27,768 bases of DNA from Desulfobacterales bacterium. Its GTDB lineage: Bacteria > Desulfobacterota > DSM-4660 > Desulfatiglandales > Desulfatiglandaceae. The stretch covers positions 1-27,768 of the forward strand of contig JAKLQB010000650.1 in assembly GCA_022013615.1 (NCBI GenBank), given 5' to 3'. The notes under the pieces are model-generated. The model had not been told where the DNA came from and ran no database searches. It saw nothing but the letters and a program-made list of their open reading frames with translations. The position numbers were made by a program, and so were the translations under genes. Below are positions 7,261 through 15,995 of the stretch, piece after piece. Each line of letters opens with the position of its first letter. Within the stretch, counting starts at the first letter, position 1.

Positions 7261-7274
7261 CAGAGGTTTTATTC

Positions 7275-8312
7275 ATGGACTATACGAGGGTTACCAGGGC
7301 CCTGAGCAATCAATTTCCGTCCCGGTTGCGGACCATTGATTCCCACACCGCCGGGGAAACAACCCGACTTATCATTGGTGGCATCGAACGGATTCCCGGC
7401 GATACGATGAAAGATAAGCTGTATTACTTCAAGGCAAACATGGACCATATCCGACTGCTGTTGACCAGGGAGCCACGTGGGAAAAGGGGCACGATGGCTG
7501 CTCTGGTCACTGAGCCGGTGAGTAAAGGCGCCGATTTTGGACTAATATACATGGACGACCGCCGGTATCCTTATCTATGCGGTCACGCTACCATCGGTGC
7601 TGTGATGACGCTCATAGAAGCCGGAGTGCTGGAGGCCCGTGGGCAAGAGATGATAGTGATCGTCGATACACCATCCGGCCCCATGGAGACCAGAGCGGAA
7701 GTCAAGAACGGCAAGATCCAGTCTGTAGCCATCCAAATGGTACCGTCCTTTGTGTACAAGGAGAATCAAACGTTGGATGTACCTGGTATAGGGCGAATCG
7801 TTGTCGATCTCGTTTGCGTGGGCGGATTCTTTGTCATGGTTTCGGCTGACCAAATCGGCATGCAACTGGTTCCATCAAATAGTCACCGGTTGATAGAATT
7901 GGGCATGTCCGCCATAGAGGCCGCCAACCAGCAACTGGTTGTCCGCCATCCCACCCGGCCCGAAGTCACCACAGTAGACGTCACCGAGTTTTACGACCCC
8001 TCAGACCACTCACGGGGACGCGGAAAAAACGTTGTCATTTACGGCGAGGCTCACATGGACCGTTCCCCTTGCGGCACCGGCACAACGGCTAAAATGACCC
8101 TTCTCCATCATAGGGGGGAGTTGGCCGTCAACCAGCCATTTATAAATTCCGGTCCACTGGGAACGACTTTTGAAGGCCGAATAGTAACCGAAACCAGGGT
8201 TGGCGATCTTAAGGCCGTGATTGCCGAGATCCGGGGGAGCGCTCACATTACCGGCATCCACGAATTTGTCTTAGACGCTCGCGACCCATTTCCAGAAGGA
8301 TTTTTGATATGA
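7275..8312 (+). CDS. proline racemase / hydroxyproline 2-epimerase family enzyme
   Basis: The 345-residue protein belongs to the PLP-independent proline racemase family. It begins RTIDSHTAGETTRLI, the usual N-terminal motif. Both catalytic cysteines are present: C102 in YLCGHATIG and C266 in RSPCGTGTTAK. Retention of both points to a racemase or epimerase rather than a trans-3-hydroxyproline dehydratase, where one cysteine is replaced by threonine. Proline, 4-hydroxyproline or a related cyclic or 2-substituted amino acid could be the substrate. AGAGG lies seven bases before ATG 7275. The stop codon overlaps the amidohydrolase start as ATGA, so the two proteins are translationally coupled. The position right after the ABC transporter suggests that it acts on the imported compound. 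Confidence 0.88.
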   Translation: MDYTRVTRALSNQFPSRLRTIDSHTAGETTRLIIGGIERIPGDTMKDKLYYFKANMDHIRLLLTREPRGKRGTMAALVTEPVSKGADFGLIYMDDRRYPYLCGHATIGAVMTLIEAGVLEARGQEMIVIVDTPSGPMETRAEVKNGKIQSVAIQMVPSFVYKENQTLDVPGIGRIVVDLVCVGGFFVMVSADQIGMQLVPSNSHRLIELGMSAIEAANQQLVVRHPTRPEVTTVDVTEFYDPSDHSRGRGKNVVIYGEAHMDRSPCGTGTTAKMTLLHHRGELAVNQPFINSGPLGTTFEGRIVTETRVGDLKAVIAEIRGSAHITGIHEFVLDARDPFPEGFLI

Positions 8313-9955
8313 ACCAGAATTGGTTTACACCCGAACTCATCTTGTTAAACGGTAACTTCCGGACCCAGGACCCGAAACAACCCCGAGCCAGGGCTGTTTG
8401 CATTGGTGGCGGACGCATTCTTGCAATGGGTAACGATGAAGATATAAAGTCCCTTGCCAGCTCGAATACTGAAGTTATAAATCTTGGGGGGCAACTGGGT
8501 TTACCCGGCATGACAGATTCGCATTTTCACTTTTATGACTGGGCCTTAGGCCGACAACAGTTAGAATTAGCAGATGTGAAATCTTTCCAGGAACTCATCG
8601 ATCGTGTTGCCTGTGCTGCAAGTAAAGCCGCCCCGGGAAAATGGATTCTCGGTCAGGGGTGGAACGAATCGGACTGGCCTGAGCACCGTATTCCCACCCG
8701 GGATGACCTTGATGCCGTGGCTTCTTCCCATCCGGTTGCCCTCTGGCGCTGTGATCTGCACCTGGCTGCTGTCAACTCCCAGGCCCTGCACTTGGCCGGA
8801 ATCGATGAAAATACACCGGACCCTCCCCAAGGAGTTATCGCTAAAGACGCTTCAGGCAGGCCAAACGGTATCCTCAGAGAGATCGCCCCCAACCTGATTA
8901 AAGCGGTTATCAACAATCCAAGTGACGATGAACTCGTGGAGGTCATGCGGAATGGCATCAAGTTTCTTCATTCCCTGGGACTGACAGGAATACACGACTC
9001 CCGCCTTATGGGTGGATTGGAAGGGGCGCCTGCTCTCAAGGCCTGGCAGCGTCTCAATGAAATGGGTGAACTGGATTTGCGATGCTGGGTGGGTATTCCC
9101 GGTGAACGTCTTGATGAAGCTATCGCTTTGGGTCTTAGAACCGGCCTTGGCGACGACCGCCTTCGCATCGGGCATCTCAAGTATTTTGCCGACGGCGGTA
9201 TGGGGGCCCGGACGGCCTGGATGCTTGAACCCTACCTGGATGCTGATTGCGGGATGCCCCTGCTTCCGATGAATGAATTTGCTGAAGCCGTCAAAAAAGC
9301 TGATCGGGCCGGGCTGGCCGTAATGATCCACGCCATCGGCGACAGGGCCAATCGAGAGGTAGTGACAGTTTTTGAGGAATTGAGAAAAGTAAAAGCCAGA
9401 GAAGGAAAAGGCTTTTACACTCCCCCGGCCATCTCGCACCGTATCGAGCATGTTCAAATGATCCGGCCCGAGGACCTTAAACGTCTGGCCCGGCTGGGTG
9501 TGGCAGTCTGTGTCCAGCCCCATAATATGATCCTGGATATCAGCATGATTGATGAGTCGGTTGGACCCAGGGGGAAATGGACCTATACATATCGGGATAT
9601 GCTTGACGCCGGTGTTCCCGTGCTTTTCAGTTCCGATGCCCCGGTCTGCGATACGAGTCCCCTGGTGGGCATTCACGCTGCCGTGACGCGACAGAGAAAG
9701 GACGGGACGCCAGAAGGCGGCTGGTATCCAGGTCAGAGGATTTCCGTTGATGAGGCTGTCCGTGGTTACACCATTGTCCCTGCTATAACTTATGGGCAAG
9801 ATGATGTATTGGGCAGCATTACGCCAGGAAAACGCGCCGACCTGGTTATCTTAGACAGAGATATCTATACGGTGGATCCAATGGAAATAGTCGACACCCG
9901 TGTGGATTTGACCCTATTCGATGGCCGGATTGTCTATCGGAGTGACGCATTTTAG
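8309..9955 (+). CDS. YtcJ-like metal-dependent amidohydrolase
   Basis: This 548-residue protein is of the amidohydrolase superfamily, Amidohydro_3/YtcJ type. The N-terminal beta sandwich (LILLNGNFRT) leads to the metal-binding HxH in DSHFHF (H72, H74). Then come KYFADGGMGARTAW (291-304), where K291 is the conserved lysine, HAIGD (H341), SHRIEHVQM (H377, H381) and LFSSDAP (D443). The C-terminal composite sheet ends with GKRADLVILD. YtcJ relatives hydrolyse N-substituted formamides and related amides; the exact substrate here is open. It overlaps the racemase gene by four bases. It is cytoplasmic, with no signal peptide. It converges on the KamA-like gene, 33 bp apart, with no clear terminator between them. 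Confidence 0.9.
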   Translation: MNQNWFTPELILLNGNFRTQDPKQPRARAVCIGGGRILAMGNDEDIKSLASSNTEVINLGGQLGLPGMTDSHFHFYDWALGRQQLELADVKSFQELIDRVACAASKAAPGKWILGQGWNESDWPEHRIPTRDDLDAVASSHPVALWRCDLHLAAVNSQALHLAGIDENTPDPPQGVIAKDASGRPNGILREIAPNLIKAVINNPSDDELVEVMRNGIKFLHSLGLTGIHDSRLMGGLEGAPALKAWQRLNEMGELDLRCWVGIPGERLDEAIALGLRTGLGDDRLRIGHLKYFADGGMGARTAWMLEPYLDADCGMPLLPMNEFAEAVKKADRAGLAVMIHAIGDRANREVVTVFEELRKVKAREGKGFYTPPAISHRIEHVQMIRPEDLKRLARLGVAVCVQPHNMILDISMIDESVGPRGKWTYTYRDMLDAGVPVLFSSDAPVCDTSPLVGIHAAVTRQRKDGTPEGGWYPGQRISVDEAVRGYTIVPAITYGQDDVLGSITPGKRADLVILDRDIYTVDPMEIVDTRVDLTLFDGRIVYRSDAF

Positions 9956-9988
9956 TACCTATTTACTTGCCCTGGACACTACCGCTAA

Positions 9989-12460
9989 TCAAGAAATGAA
10001 GAATTCAGTGCTATTTGTAAGACCCGCCACAGGTACAATGGGCTTGTCATCATGATCTAATTTCACAGTCGCAGGCCACGAAAACGCTTTATCCATTCCC
10101 TTGAAATAATCCAAGTCATATGGCAGCAATTTGACAGTTACCCTTCCGTTATCACCGATCATCTTCGATGTCAGGCCAAAGTCCACCTCTCCCAGTTCTG
10201 TGAGAATGATGTATCTGGGTATCTCTCTCCCGCTGCCGTCTTTGCGGACCCGAGTTGCGATATCGATCACATCCTGGATGTCCACAGGATGCTTTTCACT
10301 CCATTCCTTCTGCAAGGGCAGACCCGCCATATACACATGATGGAATTCAATCCCTGTGCTCCTGCACGCATAAGCGAGTTGGTGTATCTCGTCCGCGGTG
10401 TCATTGACAGCGGATAACAGCGGCGTATTGTTGTAAACTGTAATGCCCCTGTTATTCAAGGCCCTTGTCAGCCTTTTATGCGCGGGCTTGATCTCGCTTG
10501 AATGCAAAAACTGCGTCTCAATCTCCAGCCTGAGGGGATTCACGACTGTCAATCGATTCAGATTGCCCAGTTTGTCAATGACCCCTTTGGTGTACACTTC
10601 AGGGTTGTAATTGAACTTCAGGCTGCGCAGCCGCACAGCATTGACATGATGGATTTCCTGAAGCTTTTGGATCAACGCAGCAGCCTTGAAAAGACATTCG
10701 ACGCCATCTTTTTTGGATGCGATAACCACATCGGTAATTTTGCCGTCGTCTCTGATGTACGCAATGTCTTTATCATCTGCATCCGTATCTATCTCAACCC
10801 GAGTTTCATGGACTCTGAAAAGGGCGGAAGAGGGGGTTGAAACAATGGATAAAGGGTTTCTTTGGTCACTGAGCGCGAAGGTGCGCAACTCCTCCAAAGC
10901 CTTCAAATCTGTGTCCTGTTTCTTAGGGGATTTTGGCTTTCGCGACCCCAAAAACAGGGATTCGTCCCCGACCTGTGCCATAAAGCGGGCGTCCAGGGTG
11001 CCCTCCTCGTTGACCCTCACCACGTCGATTTTTTTATCGACACGCTCGGCGAAGTCCTTGAAGTAGTCAGGCGTATAGGGGGTCCTGATCCAGAGAAAAT
11101 GCTCGTCCTGCTTGTCCTGTTCCACGGCCCATCCACTCGAATGCCAGTCCATCTTACCGATGGGTGTCGCCGTGCACAGTCTCGGGATGATCCGATCCGA
11201 TAGATGGGCACGCAGATAGGTGTAAGCCTTTATCCCCTTTGATAGGGGTGCCCAGTACACGCTGTTTCCATGGATGGGACTGCAGGGCATGTAGATGTAA
11301 TGGAGCTCTGCCCCTGCACCTCGCAGCAAGCTGAACAGCCTTGTAAGCTCGGGGCCTTCATCATTACAGCCTTTTAAAAAGGGCGTTTGCACATAAACAG
11401 CCATCCCATTTTTGACGAAATCGGAAATAATATCCAGACTCTCCAGGGAAATTTCATCGGGATGGATGAAATGGGTGGCGATCTCCAGGCGTTTGCCTTT
11501 CTCTTGCAACTCCAGATTCTTTCTCTTGAGATAGTTGAGCCAGAAGGCATCATTGGCATAGAAGAGATGGGGATAGTAGGAGATCGAGCGAGTCGCGAGG
11601 CGCAAGGCCTGCACATGGGGGACTTCCTTCAGGCCGTCTATGGCGGCCATCATGTTCTTTTTGTTCAGAAAAGGGTCCCCGCCGGTGATCACGATCTCCT
11701 TGATCGTGGGGGAGTTGTTGATATACTCGACGGCCTTCCGAACATCGGCTTCCGTCGGGTTTGTCTGGTTCCTCAAGTCTTTGTGCTTCCTGAAACAGAA
11801 GCGGCAGTAAACCGGGCAACTCATGTTCAATAAAAAGATCACCCTATTCCTGTACATCCGTTCCAGAAGGCCGTCATGAAACTGACCAATCCAGGTGTTG
11901 ATCTGCCCCACTGGATCCAGTTCTTCCACAAAGGGCGCGTACTGGTAGGCGATGTGCTTGGATACTCTCATCTGGCGCAGGGTGTGCATGGAAAGCCGCA
12001 CGGGAAAGGTGTCCATGACCTTTTGCAGGTCTGCTCGGTCTGTTTCCGGCACGGTGATGTTAGTCAGTTTCTCGAACTGGGGAACGTCTTTGATGGAAAT
12101 GAATTTATTTCCTGGGACAATCTTTTCCAACACAGAGACAAGAAGAAGTTGTGGGAGGGGGACGCCATTGATTCCGACGGCTCCTCCATTGTTGCTGTTT
12201 GCATGTCCCAATTTCTCTGTTAATTCAGCAAAGAAGCCGCTCGGGTCATTTTCATATCCCGTTGCTTTCAACAGTCTCAGGAACTTCGTCTCTCCATCTC
12301 CTTCTCCGATGATCCCATAGAACGGTTTACCCACTATACTTTCTTCTCCATAATGCTCAAGAAAGTCAATGACATCATGCCCAAGAATTGAAAGAGAAAC
12401 CTCTTTTTTTTCTTGAGAATTCTTAAACTCTACTGTGTATAAAGTGTCATCAAAATTCAT
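9989..12460 (-). CDS. KamA-family radical SAM protein with a degenerate second KamA-like repeat
   Basis: The 823-residue protein has three parts. Residues 1-200 are an N-terminal region ending in the KamA-like helix VGQINTWIGQFHDGLLERM. Residues 205-470 are a lysine-2,3-aminomutase-like radical SAM domain with NMSCPVYCRFCFRK (C215, C219, C222, the CxxxCxxC that binds the 4Fe-4S cluster), the SAM-contact motif ITGGDPF (258-264) and IPRLCTATPIGKMDWH (425-440), in which K436 is a candidate PLP lysine. Residues 565-795 repeat the latter half of that domain: VNAVRLRS, LEIETQFLH, VYNNTPLLSAVND, IEFHHVYMAG, IPRYIILTELGEVDFG and YDLDYFKGMD align in order with the first copy. The second copy has no cysteine cluster and has E758 where K436 stands. 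Typical KamA proteins are 350-470 residues. The substrate is unknown. Confidence 0.85.
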   Translation of the reverse strand: MNFDDTLYTVEFKNSQEKKEVSLSILGHDVIDFLEHYGEESIVGKPFYGIIGEGDGETKFLRLLKATGYENDPSGFFAELTEKLGHANSNNGGAVGINGVPLPQLLLVSVLEKIVPGNKFISIKDVPQFEKLTNITVPETDRADLQKVMDTFPVRLSMHTLRQMRVSKHIAYQYAPFVEELDPVGQINTWIGQFHDGLLERMYRNRVIFLLNMSCPVYCRFCFRKHKDLRNQTNPTEADVRKAVEYINNSPTIKEIVITGGDPFLNKKNMMAAIDGLKEVPHVQALRLATRSISYYPHLFYANDAFWLNYLKRKNLELQEKGKRLEIATHFIHPDEISLESLDIISDFVKNGMAVYVQTPFLKGCNDEGPELTRLFSLLRGAGAELHYIYMPCSPIHGNSVYWAPLSKGIKAYTYLRAHLSDRIIPRLCTATPIGKMDWHSSGWAVEQDKQDEHFLWIRTPYTPDYFKDFAERVDKKIDVVRVNEEGTLDARFMAQVGDESLFLGSRKPKSPKKQDTDLKALEELRTFALSDQRNPLSIVSTPSSALFRVHETRVEIDTDADDKDIAYIRDDGKITDVVIASKKDGVECLFKAAALIQKLQEIHHVNAVRLRSLKFNYNPEVYTKGVIDKLGNLNRLTVVNPLRLEIETQFLHSSEIKPAHKRLTRALNNRGITVYNNTPLLSAVNDTADEIHQLAYACRSTGIEFHHVYMAGLPLQKEWSEKHPVDIQDVIDIATRVRKDGSGREIPRYIILTELGEVDFGLTSKMIGDNGRVTVKLLPYDLDYFKGMDKAFSWPATVKLDHDDKPIVPVAGLTNSTEFFIS

Positions 12461-12576
12461 CTTTCATGCCCCCTTTTTCTCATTTAAGCATCTTTGATCG
12501 TTTGATCGACTGAAAGGATGCGCTAATAAAGCCCTCTTCTGGCTTCACCTAAGAGATACAGATATCAATTGCATTG

Positions 12577-12605
12577 ACTATAGCCGAGCCCTCAGTGCAT
12601 GTCAA
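12577..12605 (-). promoter_or_regulatory. near-consensus sigma-70 promoter of the KamA-like gene
   Basis: Read on the minus strand: TTGACA (12600-12605), exactly 17 bp, then TATAGT (12577-12582). That is six of six and five of six to consensus with ideal spacing. The expected start is near 12570, giving a leader of about 110 nt before the ATG at 12460. Confidence 0.75.
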
Positions 12606-12683
12606 ACAAATTAGGTTAAATCACAGGGCTAAATCAAAGTTGCATCTAACATAATGATTATAATATGAAATGTCTTTGATTTC

Positions 12684-12739
12684 AAAATCCCCCCCAACCC
12701 CCCTTTTCAAAAGGGGGGAAAATCTTAAGGGGGGATTTT
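12684..12739. repeat. C-run/G-run nested palindromic repeat
   Basis: AAAATCCCCCC (12684-12694) is the reverse complement of GGGGGGATTTT (12729-12739). Nested inside, CCCCCCTTTT (12698-12707) is the reverse complement of AAAAGGGGGG (12709-12718). Similar G-rich double palindromes are scattered in many environmental bacterial genomes. It lies between divergent promoters and may be a REP/MITE-like element. Confidence 0.65.
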
Positions 12740-12783
12740 CTTGACCGGATTCAATCTGACTTTGACGTTTCCCTGGCGGTTAA

Positions 12784-12797
12784 GGCCCGAGGCTTGC
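12784..12797 (+). promoter_or_regulatory. possible sigma-54 (-24/-12) promoter of the hydratase operon
   Basis: AGGCCCG-AGGC-TTGC compares with the consensus TGGCACG-N4-TTGC: GG at 12784-12785, GC at 12796-12797, ten bases between. It lies about 195 bp before ATG 12991. No TATTCC/GGAATA palindrome like those at 18656-18683 is visible nearby, which weakens the case. Confidence 0.4.
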
Positions 12798-12990
12798 GTC
12801 ACTACCGGACTTATTGTATTACTTGAAAAAGAGATTGTTTTCGTATATGTAGTTCTGGAAGCAGTCAACTTGGAGCCATTAGTATCGTAGTTGTAGTTTT
12901 TGTGCATTTGCTGGCAAATAGTTTTTCTGGCATATTTTTAATGATTGATTATTTTCAATTGACGATCGACTATTTAACAGGAGGTAACTC

Positions 12991-14202
12991 ATGAAAGGCC
13001 CAATACTGTTGGTCAGAACAGATAAGATTGAAGGATATTCAAACCTTGGACCAATCTATGAATGGTCGGAAGGTAAGGCATATCTTATCATTGACCAGGT
13101 TACTTTCAACAAAAAGCAGGGCGCTATCCTGTGTTATTGCAACCCACCTGTTCATCAGGTGGGTAATCCAGGGCTTGACGCCTATCTCAAGGGCCTGGAC
13201 AAAGTATACGAGAAAAGGAATGAACTTGATTTTCTTATCCTTTATGGTGCCAACGATCCTGTGCATGCGGGTGGAGATCTCAAGGAGAGCCTGAACAAAC
13301 TGGACAGGACTATTGAGACCAAAAACGAGAAAGAGGCTAATGGGGCTTCGGCCGAGGAAATAGACAAACTCTTTGAATGGGCGGATAACAGGCTGAGAAA
13401 GGGGATCGGTCTACATGGTACCATCAGAAAAATTGCTGAACATATGAGAGTGGTTGCTGTCTGTGGTGGTGGGACCCGGTTCGGAGGTTCTGCTGAGATT
13501 CCACTGATGGCCGATTTTCTGGTGGGCGATTCCAGAAGTGGTATGTGTTTTAGCGAGGCCATGATCGGTTTAATTCCGGGCTGGGCAGGAATCGCCAGGA
13601 CATTAATCAAGGCAGGGCTCACCAATGCAGAATACATGGCTATGACATCAAAAGAAGTAAAGGCCGATCAGCTAAAAGAAATCGGGACCTATAATGTGGT
13701 TGTAGATATTCCTTTCTCTTTTCCAAAGCGGCAGAAAACCGATGACCCCGCTTCTGATAAAGCTAATTACCTGAAGGCACTGGAAGCCCACAATGATGAT
13801 ACAGGCCTGCTCTTGCTTCCAAAGGGGTTGGAGCTTGCCACGTGCCCTCTAAAAGACATCCCGAAGGTGAATAATACAGAAAGACGCACCCTGGCGACAA
13901 AACAGGATATCGAACTTGAAGTGACGAGGAGAAAGAATCCTGAAAATTATTCTCATCTCTGGGGAAAACCCTTAAAAGAGGTAAAAGAAGAAATCGCTAA
14001 GACGGGAAGGCCCCTGGCGCCTCAGTCCATTGAGGCCTTAACCAGACTTCTTGAAGGGTATGATCCATCAAAATATGATGAGAACTCATTTGTTAAAAGA
14101 GAAATGGAGGCAGATGCCGGATTGTACAGGGACACAAAATTCCGCGCGGGCCTGATAGCAACTCTTGAACAGCGGGTGGCTGATTACAGGGAGGGTAAAT
14201 AA
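12991..14202 (+). CDS. crotonase-superfamily enoyl-CoA hydratase/hydrolase
   Basis: The 403-residue protein has a crotonase core with extra sequence. The oxyanion-hole motif HAGGDLKES (92-100) is followed by an insertion rich in charged residues (about 100-140). GGGTRFGGSAEIPLMADF (159-176) carries E169, and FSEAMIGLIPGWAGIART (187-204) carries E189; these correspond to the two catalytic glutamates of enoyl-CoA hydratase. That favours a hydratase over an isomerase or dehalogenase, although ring-opening hydrolases of this superfamily cannot be excluded. The C-terminal 170 residues are longer than usual. AGGAGGTAACTC directly precedes the ATG. The gene is one base from the carboxyltransferase gene, so the two are translationally coupled. 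In this context it may hydrate a glutaconyl-CoA-like product. Confidence 0.82.
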   Translation: MKGPILLVRTDKIEGYSNLGPIYEWSEGKAYLIIDQVTFNKKQGAILCYCNPPVHQVGNPGLDAYLKGLDKVYEKRNELDFLILYGANDPVHAGGDLKESLNKLDRTIETKNEKEANGASAEEIDKLFEWADNRLRKGIGLHGTIRKIAEHMRVVAVCGGGTRFGGSAEIPLMADFLVGDSRSGMCFSEAMIGLIPGWAGIARTLIKAGLTNAEYMAMTSKEVKADQLKEIGTYNVVVDIPFSFPKRQKTDDPASDKANYLKALEAHNDDTGLLLLPKGLELATCPLKDIPKVNNTERRTLATKQDIELEVTRRKNPENYSHLWGKPLKEVKEEIAKTGRPLAPQSIEALTRLLEGYDPSKYDENSFVKREMEADAGLYRDTKFRAGLIATLEQRVADYREGK

Positions 14203-14203
14203 A

Positions 14204-15943
14204 ATGAGACCGTATTTTGAAAAAATGAGCCCAATTGGAAGAGCACTGAAAGACAGTGAAATAGAGCGTGAAGAGGCAAACGCACTTGAGATAGCCAAAG
14301 TTGAAGAAGAGGTGGCCGAGGCCCTTGAGAAGGTCAAAATGGCTGGAATCCCTGCTGAAAAGATACACAAGCGGGGAGAAAAAACGGCCTGGGAGAGGAT
14401 TGAGCTATTGGTTGATCCAGGGACATTTTTACCCTTAAACAGCCTCTATGATCCTGAGTTCAATGAGGAAGGGACAACCGGTGTGATAAATGGCCTGGGC
14501 AGGATATCCGGTAGATACGCCTCCATTATTGCCTCAGATAACAAAGTCCTTGCCGGGGCCTGGATACCAGGTCAGAGAGAGAATGTTTTTCGGGCCCAGG
14601 ATATTGCAGAACAGTTAAACATTCCCCTTGTCTGGATACTCAATTGTAGTGGCGTTAAATTAACAGAACAGGAAAAGGTGTACGCCGGCAGGCGATCTGG
14701 CGGAAGGATATTTTTCAGGCATTCTGAGCTGATCGAAAAGGGTATTCCTGTAATCGTTGGTATGTACGGGACAAATCCGGCTGGTGGCGGATACCACGCA
14801 ATCAGTCCTGCCATTATTTTCGCCCATGAGAAATCCAATATGGCAGTGGGCGGGGGAGGGATTGTAAGCGGCATGTCTCCTAAGGGACATTTTGATCTGA
14901 AAGGCGCTGAGACTCTGATTGAGGCAACAAAAAAGTTCAAACAGGAGCCTCCCGGGGGCGTTAAAATCCACCATGATGAGACTGGCTTTATGAGGGAGGT
15001 ATTTGACACCGAGGAAGGAGTTCTTGAGGCCGTAAAGAAATGTATGGCAGGTATGCCTGTTTATGATCCATCTGTCTTCAGGGTAGCAGAGCCTGCTGAT
15101 CCCCTGTATCCGGCAGAAGACCTTAATCTTATTGTTCCATTTAATCAGAAAAGGACCTATAGCATTGAACAGGTTCTGGCAAGGCTTTTTGATGGAAGCG
15201 AGCACATGGAATACAGACCCGATTACGGGCCTGAGGTCTATTGCGGGCTTGTCAAGATAGACGGTTTCTTAGTTGGAGTCATTGCCAACCGCCAGGGATT
15301 CCTGGGAAAGGACTACCCCAAATATGCAGAGGGTCAGTACCAGGGTATCGGTGGCAAGCTTTACAGGGAAGGTCTTATCAAGATGAATGAACTGGTCATG
15401 TTTTGCGGCAGGGATAAGGTCCCCATGATCTGGTTTCAGGATACAAGTGGTATTGATGTTGGAGACATTGCTGAGAAGGCGGAACTCTTAGGCCTCGGGC
15501 AGTCACTTATTTATTCCATTGAAAGTTCACATGTTCCCATGATGTGTGTTGTATTGAGAAAGGGGACAGCGGCTGCCCATTACATCATGGGAGGGCCCCA
15601 GGCAACCAGGAATAATGCCTTTACCCTGGGTGTGCCCACCACCGAGATCTATGTAATGCACGGGGAAACCGCGTCCGCTGCTGCCTTTGCAAGGAGGCTG
15701 GTCAAGGAACAGGATGCAGGGCATCCCCTTGAACCGGTGATTGATAAGATGAATGCCCTTGCCCAGCAGTACTATGATCAGTCCAGGCCGGTATATTGTG
15801 CAAAGGCCGGTCTCGTGGATGAGATTATCCCTATGCCACAACTAAGAGACTATTTTATTGGCTTTGCGAGAACCAGTTATCAAAACCCAAAAAGCATATG
15901 TCCCCAGCATCAGATGTTGCTGCCAAGATCTATAAGGGGGTAG
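14204..15943 (+). CDS. gcdA: glutaconyl-CoA decarboxylase alpha-type carboxyltransferase (GcdA-like)
   Basis: The start is ATG 14204, one base after the hydratase stop with GGGAGGG upstream; the frame is open further left but overlaps the hydratase. The 579 residues match GcdA (587 in Acidaminococcus) along the whole length as I remember that sequence, from RPYFEKMSPIGRALK to NPKSICPQHQMLLPRSIR. Key blocks are GTNPAGGGYH (189-198), MAVGGGGIVSGM (213-224), GIGGKLYREGLIKMNELV and IWFQDTSGIDVG. It is a two-domain crotonase-fold carboxyltransferase that moves CO2 between an acyl-CoA and biotin on a carrier protein. No complete biotin carrier, biotin carboxylase or sodium-pumping beta subunit is in the window; only a broken carrier remains at 25333. 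Without them it cannot be told whether it decarboxylates or carboxylates. Confidence 0.88.
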   Translation: MRPYFEKMSPIGRALKDSEIEREEANALEIAKVEEEVAEALEKVKMAGIPAEKIHKRGEKTAWERIELLVDPGTFLPLNSLYDPEFNEEGTTGVINGLGRISGRYASIIASDNKVLAGAWIPGQRENVFRAQDIAEQLNIPLVWILNCSGVKLTEQEKVYAGRRSGGRIFFRHSELIEKGIPVIVGMYGTNPAGGGYHAISPAIIFAHEKSNMAVGGGGIVSGMSPKGHFDLKGAETLIEATKKFKQEPPGGVKIHHDETGFMREVFDTEEGVLEAVKKCMAGMPVYDPSVFRVAEPADPLYPAEDLNLIVPFNQKRTYSIEQVLARLFDGSEHMEYRPDYGPEVYCGLVKIDGFLVGVIANRQGFLGKDYPKYAEGQYQGIGGKLYREGLIKMNELVMFCGRDKVPMIWFQDTSGIDVGDIAEKAELLGLGQSLIYSIESSHVPMMCVVLRKGTAAAHYIMGGPQATRNNAFTLGVPTTEIYVMHGETASAAAFARRLVKEQDAGHPLEPVIDKMNALAQQYYDQSRPVYCAKAGLVDEIIPMPQLRDYFIGFARTSYQNPKSICPQHQMLLPRSIRG

Positions 15944-15995
15944 GTGCTGAGTCATTTAAAAGCAGCCAAAGCCCGCATTAGAGAGGAGGAAGAAG

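Larger units (their letters stand above)
12461..12990. other. 530-bp intergenic region between the KamA-like gene and the hydratase operon
   Basis: No gene is recognised. It holds the sigma-70 promoter of the KamA-like gene (12577-12605, minus), a C-run/G-run palindromic repeat (12684-12739), a possible sigma-54 promoter (12784-12797, plus) and a small palindrome, ATTTGC-TG-GCAAAT at 12906-12919, that might be an operator. A 60-codon minus-strand frame here looks like chance. Confidence 0.6.

Noticed and set aside
12725..12907. 60-codon minus-strand frame upstream of the hydratase operon
   Set aside because: It is low-complexity Thr/Ser-rich sequence, it starts and ends in repeat and promoter-like DNA, and no family is recognised.
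12906..12919. Palindrome ATTTGC-TG-GCAAAT as an activator-binding site
   Set aside because: It does not resemble the TATTCC/GGAATA palindromes at 18656-18683 and would lie downstream of the candidate sigma-54 start. It is noted only as a possible operator.
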